Assembly: GCF_020166435.1 (NCBI RefSeq)
Contig: NZ_JAINZP010000025.1
Location: 1 to 60,664 of the forward strand
Reading direction: 5' to 3'
DNA length: 60,664 bases
Origin: Pectobacterium versatile
GTDB taxonomy: Bacteria; Pseudomonadota; Gammaproteobacteria; Enterobacterales; Enterobacteriaceae
Below the pieces are notes generated by a model. That model saw only the letters and a program-made list of their open reading frames with translations, had not been told where the DNA came from and did not search any database. This document shows positions 17,696-31,626 of the stretch, piece by piece. Position 1 is the stretch's first letter, and every line of letters begins with the position of its first letter. The translations under genes and the position numbers were made by a program.

Positions 17696-17730
17696 AATCC
17701 GCGTCACATTTTATGGCGCGGATTATTTTA
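17696..17730 (+). terminator. ogl terminator
   Basis: AATCCGCG and CGCGGATT pair around a 13-base loop, followed by ATTTT. Confidence 0.8.
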
Positions 17731-17898
17731 AAATATTTTCTTACATATTATTTTATTAAGTCTCTGACGCGGTTATTTCTCAAACTTAACTTGATTATCG
17801 TTATTGCTCCATTGCCATAATCAAAGCGTTCCCTTTATACTAAAACCATTGTTCTATTTTTTTTAAAACAAAAAAACCTGAGTAGGGTAACCACAAAA

Positions 17899-18690
17899 AT
17901 GGCTAGTGCAGATTTAGATAAACAACCCGATTCCGTGTCGTCCGTTTTAAAGGTTTTTGGTATTTTACAGGCATTAGGTGAAGAGAGAGAAATTGGTATT
18001 ACCGAGCTTTCTCAGCGAGTCATGATGTCCAAGAGTACCGTTTACCGCTTCTTGCAGACGATGAAATCCCTGGGCTATGTTGCGCAGGAAGGTGAATCAG
18101 AGAAATATTCGCTAACGCTCAAGTTGTTTGAACTTGGGGCAAAAGCATTGCAGAATGTAGATTTAATCCGCAGTGCGGATATACAGATGCGTGAGTTGTC
18201 TGCACTAACGCGAGAAACAATCCACCTTGGCGCGTTGGATGAAGAAGGCATCGTTTATATCCACAAGATTGATTCGATGTATAACCTGCGTATGTATTCA
18301 CGTATTGGCCGTCGTAATCCGTTACACAGTACCGCAATTGGTAAAGTGCTGTTGGCATGGCGCGATCGTAGCGAAGTGGAAGAGGTTCTGTCGACCGTCG
18401 AATTCACTCGCAGTACGCCACACACGCTGTGTTCTGCTGAAGCGCTTCTCAACCAATTGGATGTCGTGCGTGAGCAAGGCTACGGAGAAGACAACGAAGA
18501 GCAAGAAGAAGGGCTGCGTTGTATCGCCGTGCCGGTATTCGATCGCTTTGGCGTGGTGATTGCGGGCCTCAGTATTTCTTTCCCAACGATTCGTTTTTCA
18601 GAAGAAAACAAACACGAATATGTCGCGACGCTGCACACCGCAGCCAGAAATATCTCTGAGCAAATGGGCTACCACGATTACCCTTTCTGA
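17899..18690 (+). CDS. kdgR: Pectin regulon repressor KdgR (IclR family)
   Basis: The 263-residue IclR-type regulator has an N-terminal winged helix (about 15-75; IGITELSQRVMMSKSTVYRF) and a C-terminal effector-binding domain (about 90-255; ETIHLGALDEEGIVYIHKID, RRNPLHSTAIGKVLLA, GLRCIAVPVFD). In soft-rot bacteria it represses pectinase and uptake genes until 2-keto-3-deoxygluconate binds. Boxes matching its consensus occur in this window before ogl, pelW and the kdgF/kduI interval, and a weaker one before kdgM. I see no convincing box before kdgR itself. A terminator follows at 18711. Confidence 0.97.
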   Translation: MASADLDKQPDSVSSVLKVFGILQALGEEREIGITELSQRVMMSKSTVYRFLQTMKSLGYVAQEGESEKYSLTLKLFELGAKALQNVDLIRSADIQMRELSALTRETIHLGALDEEGIVYIHKIDSMYNLRMYSRIGRRNPLHSTAIGKVLLAWRDRSEVEEVLSTVEFTRSTPHTLCSAEALLNQLDVVREQGYGEDNEEQEEGLRCIAVPVFDRFGVVIAGLSISFPTIRFSEENKHEYVATLHTAARNISEQMGYHDYPF

Positions 18691-18710
18691 TATTCCCTAT
18701 CAATGCCAGA

Positions 18711-18736
18711 GCCTGTCCTTGCCGACAGGCTTTTTT
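18711..18736 (+). terminator. kdgR terminator
   Basis: GCCTGTC and GACAGGC flank CTTGCC, followed by TTTTTT. Confidence 0.9.
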
Positions 18737-18947
18737 ATGGCGTGCTATCCCTAGCCGTTACCCTGCGGGCCGTCGCAAGCGACGTTGAAAAACGTTCCCC
18801 ACGTTTTTTTGTTTTTGCACCAATACGATAGTGATGCGCATCAACACGATGTGGGTAACTGATAGGGTTGGGTATCGAACTTGGCTATGCCACGGTGGTA
18901 AGATAGCCCACAGGTACCTGTCATAAGTGGTTATAACTGGAGTCGTT

Positions 18948-19211
18948 GTGAACATATTAGAAGTGGTTTTTGTCTTGCTGATTGTGCTGCTGGCCGCGCT
19001 GGTCTGGTTTTTTGTTAATCGGGCGAGTGTCAGAGCGAATGAGCAAGTGAAATTGCTGCAGGAGATCGTAGAGCAGCAACGCCAGCAGTTAGCGTTATTG
19101 AAAAAATTGCTGCCCCAGAATGCAGAGAAAAATGAGCCTGAGGCGCTTGCCGCTGAGCGCGATCGTGATGATGTGGAGTTAACGTTTAAAAGTGTCATCC
19201 CGGAACGTTAA
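18948..19211 (+). CDS. yebO: Small membrane protein YebO
   Basis: I prefer the GTG at 18948, which has CTGGAG five bases upstream, over the in-frame GTG at 18927. It gives 87 residues: one membrane helix (about 4-24) with the conserved exit WFFVNRAS, then a Leu/Gln-rich coiled coil (EQVKLLQEIVEQQRQQLALLKKL) and an acidic tail. The arrangement is that of E. coli YebO, whose function is unknown. In E. coli it lies with mgrB, yobF and cspC near kdgR. Here yobF-cspC are 34 kb away and I find no mgrB in the 240 bp upstream. Confidence 0.85.
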   Translation: MNILEVVFVLLIVLLAALVWFFVNRASVRANEQVKLLQEIVEQQRQQLALLKKLLPQNAEKNEPEALAAERDRDDVELTFKSVIPER

Positions 19212-19347
19212 TGGCTCAATCACTGTGTAACGCGTAAAATACCTATCCCTTTACCTGCTTATGCCATCCTTCATGCTGATGGCGTGAGCAGGCATTGGTA
19301 TAATTGGTATAAAATGAAGAAGGTTTTACAGGAAGCACAAAAACAAC

Positions 19348-20748
19348 ATGGCAAATGATCAAAACAACATAGCAAACGATCAACAGGAATTGGTTTTAAA
19401 ACGAGGGTTAAAGAACCGACATATTCAACTGATTGCGCTGGGTGGCGCGATTGGTACCGGATTGTTTTTAGGGATATCACAGACTATCCAAATGGCTGGA
19501 CCGTCCGTTCTATTGGGCTATGCGGTTGCTGGAATGATTGCGTTTCTGATTATGCGACAGTTGGGTGAGATGGTGGTGGAAGAACCGGTAGCGGGTTCGT
19601 TTAGCCATTTTGCCTATAAGTACTGGGGCGATTTTGCGGGCTTTCTGGCTGGCTGGAATTACTGGGCGATGTTTATTCTGGTAGGGATGGCTGAACTGAC
19701 GGCCGTGGGGATTTATATCCAATACTGGTGGCCTGAAACGCCAACCTGGCTGTCCGCCGCGATATTCTTCGTGCTGATCAACCTTATCAATCTGGTTAAT
19801 GTGCGGATGTTTGGGGAAACGGAATTCTGGTTTGCCCTTATCAAAGTGCTTGCCATCGTTGGGATGATTGTCTTCGGCAGTTGGTTGCTGCTGAGTGGCA
19901 ATGGCGGCGAAACGGCAACGGTGCGTAACTTATGGATCCACGGTGGATTCATGCCGAATGGCGCAAGCGGATTGATCATGGCGATGGCCGTGATCATGTT
20001 TTCATTCGGCGGTCTGGAATTGGTGGGAATTACCGCTGCCGAAGCAGCCGATCCGAAGCGCTCTATTCCTCAGGCGACCAATCAGGTGGTCTATCGCATC
20101 CTGATTTTCTATATTGGCGCGCTGTCTATTTTGTTATCGCTTTATCCGTGGGGAAATGTCGTCGATGGCGGGAGTCCGTTTGTTCTGATTTTCCAGGCGC
20201 TGAATAGCAATATAGTGGCAAACGTACTTAACATCGTGGTACTCACGGCAGCGTTATCGGTTTACAACAGCGGTGTGTACTGCAATAGCCGGATGCTGTA
20301 CGGTTTGGCAAAACAGGGAAATGCGCCAAAATCTCTTGCGAAGGTCAACGCACGTGGTGTCCCCGTTCGTTCTATCGCGCTGTCAGCATTAGCAACATCG
20401 TTCGGCGTAGCGATCAACTACCTGATGCCAGGCAAAGCCTTTGAGTTGTTGATGGCGCTGGTGGTTTCAACGCTGGTGATTAACTGGATCATGATTTGCT
20501 TTGCTCACCTGCGTTTTCGTCAGGCGATGATAGAGAAGGGCATTGTTCCTGCGTTTAAAGCCTTTTGGTATCCGTGGGGTAACTACCTGTGTCTGGCGTT
20601 TCTGGCGGGGATTCTTGTGATTATGTTGCTGTCTCCGGGGATTCGCATTTCGGTCATCTTAATTCCGTTCTGGATTGCCGTTATTTGGCTTGGCTTCCGA
20701 TTGTCCCGCAAAAATAATACATCGCTGAAGTCTGTGCAGACACAGTAA
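19348..20748 (+). CDS. pheP: Phenylalanine/aromatic amino acid permease (PheP-like)
   Basis: The 466-residue APC-family transporter has 12 predicted helices. It aligns well with E. coli PheP (RHIQLIALGGAIGTGLFLG, AGPSVLLGYAVAG, YNSGVYCNSRML). The consensus amphipathic region and Gly-rich helix I of amino-acid/proton symporters are present. PheP and AroP are close relatives, so exact specificity (Phe alone or all aromatics) is inferred. AGGAAG lies about 11 bases before the ATG. A long hairpin at 20759-20792 follows the gene. Confidence 0.85.
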   Translation: MANDQNNIANDQQELVLKRGLKNRHIQLIALGGAIGTGLFLGISQTIQMAGPSVLLGYAVAGMIAFLIMRQLGEMVVEEPVAGSFSHFAYKYWGDFAGFLAGWNYWAMFILVGMAELTAVGIYIQYWWPETPTWLSAAIFFVLINLINLVNVRMFGETEFWFALIKVLAIVGMIVFGSWLLLSGNGGETATVRNLWIHGGFMPNGASGLIMAMAVIMFSFGGLELVGITAAEAADPKRSIPQATNQVVYRILIFYIGALSILLSLYPWGNVVDGGSPFVLIFQALNSNIVANVLNIVVLTAALSVYNSGVYCNSRMLYGLAKQGNAPKSLAKVNARGVPVRSIALSALATSFGVAINYLMPGKAFELLMALVVSTLVINWIMICFAHLRFRQAMIEKGIVPAFKAFWYPWGNYLCLAFLAGILVIMLLSPGIRISVILIPFWIAVIWLGFRLSRKNNTSLKSVQTQ

Positions 20749-20758
20749 ACCCCTCCGT

Positions 20759-20792
20759 AGCCTGTTCATCACGATGCAAAGATGAACAGGCT
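20759..20792. terminator. Hairpin downstream of pheP
   Basis: AGCCTGTTCATC and GATGAACAGGCT form a 12-bp stem around a 10-base loop. There is no T-run directly after it, so terminator activity is uncertain. Confidence 0.5.
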
Positions 20793-20963
20793 AGCCATCC
20801 GGCTTTAACACGTAAGTTATAAGGTGTATTATTGCCCCGACGTTATCCATGTCACGCTAATGCGCACCTTTAGTGTTCGCATCATGTGTATATATTTCAC
20901 AGAGTAAAGAGAAATAGCAGGGTTAACACTTTTGATTTTCAATTGATATGCGATTTTTTGCAT

Positions 20964-20984
20964 GTGAGCTTTCGTGTGGCTCAC
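20964..20984 (+). promoter_or_regulatory. thrS translational operator hairpin
   Basis: GTGAGC and GCTCAC enclose a loop, TTTCGTGTG, that contains CGT like the threonine anticodon loop. It lies 22 bp before the thrS start. This corresponds to operator domain 2 of E. coli, where ThrRS binds and represses its own translation. Confidence 0.75.
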
Positions 20985-21006
20985 CACTGTAAATAAGGGA
21001 ATTATA

Positions 21007-23480
<2,474 letters not shown>

Positions 23481-23498
23481 GGCATTCAAGTAGCAAGA

Positions 23499-23522
23499 CC
23501 GTACAACCTCTGTGTTGTACGG
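23499..23522 (+). terminator. Hairpin between infC and rpmI
   Basis: CCGTACAAC and GTTGTACGG flank CTCTGT, followed by CTTTGTT. It is a partial terminator or part of the L20-responsive leader known from E. coli. Confidence 0.6.
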
Positions 23523-23554
23523 CTTTGTTCGCCTTATCTGATTCGTTTTATTAA

Positions 23555-23773
<219 letters not shown>

Positions 23774-23798
23774 GTAACCTTTTTTTAATTCAGAATAA

Positions 23799-24173
<375 letters not shown>

Positions 24174-24183
24174 GTCAGTTGAG

Positions 24184-24208
24184 AGAGGGAGCTTTGGCTC
24201 CCTCTTTT
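24184..24208 (+). terminator. rplT terminator
   Basis: AGAGGGAGC and GCTCCCTCT flank TTTG, followed by TTTT. Confidence 0.9.
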
Positions 24209-24263
24209 CGTCGAGTTTTACACTTTTAGTTTTTATTATTTATAAGACAAAGGTAACGCAAGT

Positions 24264-24308
24264 ATGAACGCTGCTATTTTCCGTTTCTTTTTTTACTTTA
24301 GCGCCTGA
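24264..24308 (+). CDS. pheM: pheST leader peptide PheM
   Basis: The 14-codon peptide MNAAIFRFFFYFSA contains five Phe codons, four of them within five codons (FRFFF). It is nearly identical to E. coli PheM. Ribosome stalling at these codons when charged tRNA-Phe is scarce prevents the attenuator at 24355 from forming, raising pheST transcription. Confidence 0.95.
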   Translation: MNAAIFRFFFYFSA

Positions 24309-24354
24309 ATTCAGGGGGCTTTGCGCGTAAGAAAAGAAACGAAAAGTAGCGCTT

Positions 24355-25475
<1,121 letters not shown>

Positions 25476-25489
25476 GGCGGGTATACATC

Positions 25490-27877
25490 ATGAAATTCAG
25501 TGAACTCTGGTTACGCGAGTGGGTAAACCCGGCAGTTGACAGTGAAACGCTATCTGAACAGATCACGATGGCAGGGCTGGAAGTGGATGGCGTTGAGCCT
25601 GTTGCTGGCGCATTCCACGGCGTGGTTGTCGGTGAAGTGGTTGAATGTGGGCAGCACCCGAACGCAGACAAACTGCGTGTGACGAAAGTCAATGTAGGCG
25701 GTGATCGCCTGCTGGACATCGTCTGTGGTGCGCCGAACTGCCGTCAAGGCCTGAAAGTGGCGGTGGCGACGGTGGGAGCCGTATTGCCGGGCGATTTTAA
25801 AATCAAAGCCGCCAAGCTGCGTGGCGAGCCGTCTGAAGGCATGCTGTGCTCATTTTCCGAGTTGGGCATTTCCGACGATCACGATGGCATCATCGAGCTG
25901 CCAGTAGATGCGCCGATTGGCACGGATATCCGTGAGTACCTGAAGCTGGATGACAACGCGATTGAAATCAGCGTGACGCCGAACCGTGCAGATTGCCTCG
26001 GTATCATCGGTGTGGCGCGCGATGTCGCCGTGTTGAATCAACTGGCGTTGAATGAACCGACTATTGAGCCCGTTGCCGCGACGATTCAGGATACTTTCCC
26101 GATTCAGGTCGATGCGCCGCAGGCATGCCCGCGTTACTTAGGCCGTGTGGTGAAAGGCATCAACGTTAAGGCGGCAACGCCGCTGTGGATGCGTGAAAAA
26201 CTGCGTCGTTGCGGTATTCGTTCTATCGATCCAGTGGTTGACGTGACTAACTACGTTCTGCTGGAGCTCGGTCAACCAATGCACGCGTTCGATCTTGACC
26301 GTCTCAGCGGCGGCATTATCGTGCGTATGGCGACAGAAGGCGAAACGCTGACGTTGCTGGATGGTAATGAAGCGAAGCTGAATGCGGATACGCTGGTTAT
26401 CGCTGACCAGCAGAATGCGCTGGCGATGGGCGGTATCTTTGGCGGCGAGCATTCTGGCGTCAATGAAGAGACACAAAACGTTCTGCTGGAATGCGCTTAT
26501 TTCAATCCGCTGTCGATTACTGGACGCGCACGTCGTCACGGTTTGCACACTGATGCTTCTCACCGCTACGAGCGTGGCGTTGATCCGGCGTTACAGCACA
26601 AAGCCATTGAACGCGCGACTCGTCTGCTGATTGATATCTGTGGTGGTGAAGCGGGTCCGGTGGTTGATGTTACCAGTGAGGCAGACTTGCCGACGCGCGC
26701 AACGATTACGCTGCGCCGTGAAAAGCTGGATCGTCTGATTGGCCATGTGATTGCGGATGAGCAGGTGAGCGATATTCTGCAACGTTTGGGCTGTAACGTC
26801 GCGAAAACCGATGCAGGTTGGCAGGCGACGGCACCGAGCTGGCGCTTCGACATGGAAATTGAAGAGGATCTGGTTGAAGAAGTCGCGCGTATTTACGGCT
26901 ATAACAACATTCCGAATATTCCGACTCAAGCTCCGCTGATTATGACCTCGCATCGCGAAGCGTCACTGTCATTGAAGCGCGTGAAGACATTATTAGTCGA
27001 TCACGGGTATCAAGAAGCAATTACTTACAGTTTTGTTGACCCGAAAATTCAAGGGTTAATCCACCCTAATGAAGCGTCGCTGAGCCTGCCGAGCCCGATT
27101 TCCGCAGAGATGTCGGTGATGCGTTTATCGCTGTGGAGTGGCTTGCTGAGTGCTGCGGTGTATAACCAAAACCGTCAACAAAGCCGCCTGCGCCTGTTTG
27201 AAAGCGGCCTCCGTTTTGTACCCGACACCAGTGCTGACCTGGGTATTCGCCAGGACCTGATGCTGGCGGGTGTGATTACTGGCACCCGTTATGAAGAGCA
27301 TTGGGATCTGGCGCGTCAGGCCGTTGACTTCTATGATTTAAAAGGCGATTTGGAAGCGGTACTGGCATTGACGGGCAAGTTGTCTGAGGTTGAGTTCAAG
27401 GCCGAAAATAATCCGGCATTGCATCCAGGACAAAGTGCTGCTATTTATCTGTGCGGAGAACGCATTGGATTTATTGGCGTTATTCACCCAGAACTGGAGC
27501 GCAAGTTGGATCTTAACGGGCGCACCGTGGTGTTCGAATTGTTGTGGGATAAGGTCGCAGACCGCGTATTGCCTGAGGCGAACGAGATTTCCCGCTTCCC
27601 GGCGAACCGTCGCGATATCGCCGTTGTGGTCGCTGAAAATGTCCCTGCGGGCGATATTTTGGCTGAGTGTAAGAAAGTTGGCGCAAATCAGTTAGTTGGC
27701 GTAAACTTATTCGACGTGTACCGAGGGAAGGGCGTAGCGGAAGGTTATAAGAGTCTGGCTATCAGTCTGACCCTGCAAGATACCACGCGTACACTGGCAG
27801 AAGAGGAAATTGCCGCTACCGTTGCAGAATGCGTAGCAGCATTAAAACAGCGATTCCAAGCATCCTTGAGGGATTGA
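25490..27877 (+). CDS. pheT: Phenylalanyl-tRNA synthetase beta subunit
   Basis: This 795-residue protein has the E. coli length. It starts [14 protein letters not shown], has the tRNA-binding EMAP/OB-like domain (about 40-150; [15 protein letters not shown]), the B3/B4 editing domain, B5 domains, a catalytically inactive class II-like core and the C-terminal anticodon-binding FDX-ACB domain (about 700-795; [14 protein letters not shown]). It completes the PheRS heterotetramer and edits mischarged Tyr-tRNA-Phe. ihfA begins four bases after its stop. Confidence 0.99.
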   Translation: MKFSELWLREWVNPAVDSETLSEQITMAGLEVDGVEPVAGAFHGVVVGEVVECGQHPNADKLRVTKVNVGGDRLLDIVCGAPNCRQGLKVAVATVGAVLPGDFKIKAAKLRGEPSEGMLCSFSELGISDDHDGIIELPVDAPIGTDIREYLKLDDNAIEISVTPNRADCLGIIGVARDVAVLNQLALNEPTIEPVAATIQDTFPIQVDAPQACPRYLGRVVKGINVKAATPLWMREKLRRCGIRSIDPVVDVTNYVLLELGQPMHAFDLDRLSGGIIVRMATEGETLTLLDGNEAKLNADTLVIADQQNALAMGGIFGGEHSGVNEETQNVLLECAYFNPLSITGRARRHGLHTDASHRYERGVDPALQHKAIERATRLLIDICGGEAGPVVDVTSEADLPTRATITLRREKLDRLIGHVIADEQVSDILQRLGCNVAKTDAGWQATAPSWRFDMEIEEDLVEEVARIYGYNNIPNIPTQAPLIMTSHREASLSLKRVKTLLVDHGYQEAITYSFVDPKIQGLIHPNEASLSLPSPISAEMSVMRLSLWSGLLSAAVYNQNRQQSRLRLFESGLRFVPDTSADLGIRQDLMLAGVITGTRYEEHWDLARQAVDFYDLKGDLEAVLALTGKLSEVEFKAENNPALHPGQSAAIYLCGERIGFIGVIHPELERKLDLNGRTVVFELLWDKVADRVLPEANEISRFPANRRDIAVVVAENVPAGDILAECKKVGANQLVGVNLFDVYRGKGVAEGYKSLAISLTLQDTTRTLAEEEIAATVAECVAALKQRFQASLRD

Positions 27878-27881
27878 ACCT

Positions 27882-28178
27882 ATGGCGCTTACTAAAGCTG
27901 AAATGTCAGAATACCTGTTTGAGAAGCTCGGGCTGAGCAAACGGGATGCCAAAGAGCTAGTCGAGCTGTTTTTTGAAGAAGTTCGTCGCGCTTTGGAAAA
28001 TGGCGAGCAGGTCAAGTTGTCAGGTTTTGGCAATTTTGATTTGCGAGACAAGAACCAACGTCCGGGACGTAACCCAAAAACTGGCGAAGATATTCCGATT
28101 ACGGCGCGCCGTGTGGTCACGTTCCGTCCGGGGCAAAAGCTAAAAAGCAGGGTAGAGAACGCCTCTCCCAAAGAGTAA
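27882..28178 (+). CDS. ihfA: Integration host factor alpha subunit
   Basis: The 98-residue DNABII protein has the DNA-bending arm with [23 protein letters not shown]. It forms the IHF heterodimer with IhfB, which bends DNA in transcription, recombination and replication. GAGGG precedes the ATG within the end of pheT. A terminator follows at 28195. Confidence 0.99.
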   Translation: MALTKAEMSEYLFEKLGLSKRDAKELVELFFEEVRRALENGEQVKLSGFGNFDLRDKNQRPGRNPKTGEDIPITARRVVTFRPGQKLKSRVENASPKE

Positions 28179-28194
28179 CAGTGTCACCCAAAAA

Positions 28195-28214
28195 GGCCGC
28201 GCAAGCGGCCTTTT
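28195..28214 (+). terminator. ihfA terminator
   Basis: GGCCGC and GCGGCC flank GCAA, followed by TTTT. Confidence 0.9.
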
Positions 28215-28239
28215 CCTATCTTATTCGTCTTCACATTAT

Positions 28240-28665
28240 CTATTTCAACGTCGATTCGGTATCTGCTGGTGCCGTATGCTGCGAAGCTAAGCGGGTTGCC
28301 CGCCCGGTTGACACTTTTGGCGCGGTCTCTTTTTTCGGATAGTCCGGTACTGGTCGATGATCGTCAATTAAATGGCGTATTGCCAGAATCGGGTGGCGTA
28401 ACAACATCCGTGGCCCCGACCAACGCATAATCGCTTTTATCGCCTCACGTCTGGCGGGTTGATAGCAGTGAATGGGGCAATGCTTACACGCGGGTTTATC
28501 TTCACCGAACTGGCAGCGTTCCAGACGCTTGATGGCGTAATTGAATAAGTCTTTATACTGCGCGTTATCGTCGGTTTCAGGATGATGCTCTTCATACAGT
28601 TCGATCATCAATCCGACGGTACGGATCTCCCGCTGTCGGTATTTTCCCAGGGGTTTTCTCGCCAT
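28240..28665 (-). CDS. ygbA: Nitrous-oxide-stimulated promoter family protein YgbA
   Basis: I chose the second ATG (28665, MARKPLG), which has AGGAC about ten bases upstream and aligns with E. coli YgbA; the ATG at 28674 is the alternative. The 141-residue protein carries the family core: REIRTVGLMIELYEEHHP, the Cys-rich CQFGEDKPACKHCPIHCYQPARR, and MRWSGPRMLLRHPILAIRHL. The clustered Cys suggests a metal or Fe-S site. The biochemical role is unknown, but ygbA is part of the NsrR nitrosative-stress regulon. A clear NsrR-type palindrome lies 31 bases upstream. The C-terminal 35 residues are not conserved. Confidence 0.9.
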   Translation of the reverse strand: MARKPLGKYRQREIRTVGLMIELYEEHHPETDDNAQYKDLFNYAIKRLERCQFGEDKPACKHCPIHCYQPARREAIKAIMRWSGPRMLLRHPILAIRHLIDDHRPVPDYPKKETAPKVSTGRATRLASQHTAPADTESTLK

Positions 28666-28695
28666 GTGCGTCATGTCCTGATGAAATCATAATAG

Positions 28696-28712
28696 ATGCA
28701 TTTTAAATGCAA
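28696..28712 (-). promoter_or_regulatory. NsrR-like operator of ygbA
   Basis: ATGCATTTTAAATGCAA with flanking AGA on the left fits the NsrR consensus (AGATGCATTT-N-AAATGCATCT). Confidence 0.75.
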
Positions 28713-28801
28713 TTTATTGCAAGGGAAACCTCTGAAGTCACATCTATGTGGGAAAGCAGAGAGAAAAAGGCGAGGAGAACCCTCGCCGAGGGAGATCGTA
28801 A

Positions 28802-30520
28802 TCAGGCCTGACCGAACTGCGCCTGATGTAATCTGGCATAGATACCACTTTGATCCAGCAGTACCTGATGGCTGCCTTGCTCAATGATGCTGCCGTTATC
28901 CACCACCACAATGCGCCCAGCATTCTGTATGGTTGCCAGCCTGTGGGCGATGATCAACGTGGTACGTCCTGCGGAAAGCTCGCTGAGCGACTGCTGTATC
29001 GCCTGCTCTGTCGCGGTATCCAGTGCAGATGTCGCTTCGTCCAGAATCAAGATCGGCGGGTTTTTCAGGAAAATTCGCGCGATCGATAAACGCTGCTTTT
29101 GTCCACCTGAGAGTTTAACGCCGCGCTCGCCGACCACGGTATCTAACCCGTCAGGCAGATTTTCGATCAGCTCATCTAACCGCGCACGCCGTGCGGCTTC
29201 CATGATTTCTTCATCGCTGGCATCAAGCTTACCGTAAGCGATGTTTTCCCGAATGGTGCCGCCGAACAGGAAGACATCCTGCTGTACGATGCCGATTTGA
29301 CTGCGTAGTGACGCCTGCGTCATCTGGCGGATATCCATGCCGTCAATGGTGATGGCTCCGCTGGTTAAATCGTAGAAGCGGGGAAGCAGGGAACAGAGCG
29401 TGGTTTTGCCCGCACCAGATGGGCCAACAAACGCCACGGTTTCCCCTGCGCGAATCGACAGGTCGATATTACGCAGAATCGGACGATCGGCAGAATAACC
29501 AAAGCTCACCTGATTAAAGCGGATATCGCCTTTCAGCGGCCCGGCATCATGCGCATCGGGGGCGTCGGCAATCTCAGGAACGGTGTCGATCAGTTGAGTA
29601 AAGCGTTTGAATCCCGCAATCCCTTTGGGATAGCTCTCCAGCACCGAGGTAATTTTGGCGACTGGTCGGAAGAAAACCTCAATCAGCAGCAGGAAGCCGA
29701 TAAAACCGCCGTAGCTGAGTTCGCCCTGAATGACATACCAAATACCGGCCAGCATCACGATAAGCTGTATCAGGCGCGTGCTGAGGTAACTGAGCGTCAT
29801 GCTGGCGGTCATGATCCGATAGGCCTGCAGCTTGGTACGGCGGTAGTTTTCGTTATCGTTGGAGAACAGTTTCTTCTCATGCGCTTCATTAGCAAACGCT
29901 TTAACGACGCGGATACCCCCAACGCTTTCTTCAATTCGGGCGTTGAAGTTGCCAACCTGACCGAATAGCTGACGCCAGGTTTCCGTCATGCGCGCACCAT
30001 AGCGGCTGACGAGAAACGTCATGAAAGGCACGATAATAATCGTCAGCAGCGCCAGATTCAGGTGAACCGTTGCCATCAGGATGAACGCACCAATAAACGT
30101 CATGATCGCGAGGAAGAGGTCTTCCGGGCCGTGATGGGCAATTTCCCCCACTTCTTCCAGATCTTTGGTGACGTGGGTGATGATATGGCCGGTCTTCATA
30201 TTGTCGTAGTAACGGAACGGCAAATTTTGCAGGTGCTCAAATGCCTGCCGCCGCATATCGGTTTCAATACCCACGCCCAGCGCATGTCCCCAATAGTTGA
30301 CGATGGCCATCAGCGCGGTATTCAGCAGGTACACCGCCAATAGCGCCACCGACGCTAACAGGATCAGCGACCAGTCCTGATCCGGCAATAGTTTGTCGAT
30401 GAACGCTTTAATCGCCATCGGAAACCCTAATTCAAGCAGACCAGCGATAATGGCACAGCCGAAATCGAGGACGAATAACCCTTTGTAAGGGGAATAGTAC
30501 GAAAAGAAACGCCTTAACAT
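28802..30520 (-). CDS. ABC exporter, permease-ATPase half-transporter
   Basis: The 572-residue protein has a type I exporter membrane domain (about 1-310, six helices) fused to an ATPase domain (about 330-572) with Walker A GPSGAGKTT, Q-loop, signature LSGGQKQRL, Walker B ILILDEATSALD and the H-loop in IIAHRL. This is the MsbA/lipid or drug exporter architecture and it would act as a homodimer. The substrate cannot be read from sequence. No partner transporter or accessory gene is adjacent. It ends about 135 bp before the start of ygbA on the same strand. Confidence 0.88.
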   Translation of the reverse strand: MLRRFFSYYSPYKGLFVLDFGCAIIAGLLELGFPMAIKAFIDKLLPDQDWSLILLASVALLAVYLLNTALMAIVNYWGHALGVGIETDMRRQAFEHLQNLPFRYYDNMKTGHIITHVTKDLEEVGEIAHHGPEDLFLAIMTFIGAFILMATVHLNLALLTIIIVPFMTFLVSRYGARMTETWRQLFGQVGNFNARIEESVGGIRVVKAFANEAHEKKLFSNDNENYRRTKLQAYRIMTASMTLSYLSTRLIQLIVMLAGIWYVIQGELSYGGFIGFLLLIEVFFRPVAKITSVLESYPKGIAGFKRFTQLIDTVPEIADAPDAHDAGPLKGDIRFNQVSFGYSADRPILRNIDLSIRAGETVAFVGPSGAGKTTLCSLLPRFYDLTSGAITIDGMDIRQMTQASLRSQIGIVQQDVFLFGGTIRENIAYGKLDASDEEIMEAARRARLDELIENLPDGLDTVVGERGVKLSGGQKQRLSIARIFLKNPPILILDEATSALDTATEQAIQQSLSELSAGRTTLIIAHRLATIQNAGRIVVVDNGSIIEQGSHQVLLDQSGIYARLHQAQFGQA

Positions 30521-30650
30521 GTGTGACTATTTTTTAGGTAACGAAATGTGAGGACGACTATAACAGGTTAGTAAGAAAAATATGACCACGAGCAGATTAG
30601 GGTTTTTATTGGTCAGGAAATCCAGACGAAAACCGTGGGGACGGTTGAGA

Positions 30651-31538
30651 TCAGCTTGTCGGCGTACGCGTCGCATACCAGCAAAGCAGTGAGCCTGCCG
30701 TGACCATGACGACGCCTTGCCAAAATGAAATGGCGGGCGTGATATTGAGCCAGAACGCGGCCAATAGAGTGGAAAACACGGGCGTGAAATAAGAGGCGGT
30801 TGCCAGAAATGTTAGGTTGCCATGCTGAATACCGATATTCCAGGCGGAATAGGCTAATGCGGTTGATGCGCCCATAAAGAGCAGTTGCAGCGAACTTGGC
30901 AAGGTTAATGAAATCGCACTTTCGGCACTGAAGGAATACTGCGTCCAGAGTATGAGGGCGGTGATGAAAAAAAACAGCGAGACGCCGCTTTTTCCCTGCC
31001 CGTAACGTTTAGTGATATTGCAGTAGAGCGCCCAGGTCAAGGCCGCAGAAAACGCCAGACTGTAGGCCAGCGGGTTAGCAAGAACGTTGTTCCACAGCAG
31101 TTCTGGTGTCCAATCGCTTTCTCCTTTCATAATCCACACAATGCCGCCCAGCGCGAGTGCGAGACCGGGCCAGAGCAGGAAACGGCTTTTCTGCTGATTG
31201 ATAAAAAGAGAAAAAAGAATGGTCAAACTGGGCCACAAATAGTTAATCATCCCTATTTCTATCGCCTGCATGCGGCTATCCGCTAGCCCGATGGACAGCG
31301 ACAGAAATATCTCGTAGCAGACAAACATCGCACCGCCTGCGAATAAATAGATTCTGGGTAGCGTTTTAATGCGGGGAAGACCATAAAAGGCCAGAAGACA
31401 TAGCGTGCTGGTGGAATAAATCATCGCGGCGCCGCCGATGGGGCCGAGCGCTTCTGTCAGACTACGGATAAGCCCGACGGATGTGCTCCATAAAACGATC
31501 GCCAGTAGGCCCGTGAGCGTGGCGCGCTGTGGCGTCAT
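30651..31538 (-). CDS. yddG: Aromatic amino acid exporter YddG (DMT family)
   Basis: The 295-residue drug/metabolite transporter has ten predicted helices and two EamA repeats. It matches E. coli YddG at the N-terminus (TLTGLLAIVLWSTSVGLIR), the middle (QAIEIGMINYLWPSLTILF) and the end (FWQGVVMVTAGSLLCW). In E. coli it exports aromatic amino acids and paraquat-like compounds. It follows the nadE terminator by about 40 bp. Confidence 0.85.
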   Translation of the reverse strand: MTPQRATLTGLLAIVLWSTSVGLIRSLTEALGPIGGAAMIYSTSTLCLLAFYGLPRIKTLPRIYLFAGGAMFVCYEIFLSLSIGLADSRMQAIEIGMINYLWPSLTILFSLFINQQKSRFLLWPGLALALGGIVWIMKGESDWTPELLWNNVLANPLAYSLAFSAALTWALYCNITKRYGQGKSGVSLFFFITALILWTQYSFSAESAISLTLPSSLQLLFMGASTALAYSAWNIGIQHGNLTFLATASYFTPVFSTLLAAFWLNITPAISFWQGVVMVTAGSLLCWYATRTPTS

Positions 31539-31575
31539 GTTTATTCCCAGTTATGAAGTCTGTGCAGAGGAAACC

Positions 31576-31611
31576 AAAAACAAACCAGACGCCGTTATCT
31601 GCGTCCGGTTT
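31576..31611 (-). terminator. nadE terminator
   Basis: On the minus strand AAACCGGACGC pairs with GCGTCTGGTTT (one mismatch) around eight bases, followed by GTTTTTGG. Confidence 0.75.
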
Positions 31612-31626
31612 GCTCATCACAATGAT

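Noticed and set aside
18775-18811. Compact pair of small stems (GTCGC/GCGAC and AAAACGT/ACGTTTT) after kdgR
   Set aside because: Considered as a REP-like element or small RNA; no second copy seen in the window, so left as probable terminator structure.
28802-30520. msbA as a name for the ABC exporter
   Set aside because: The fold is the same, but lpxK is not adjacent and sequence features do not single out the lipid A flippase.
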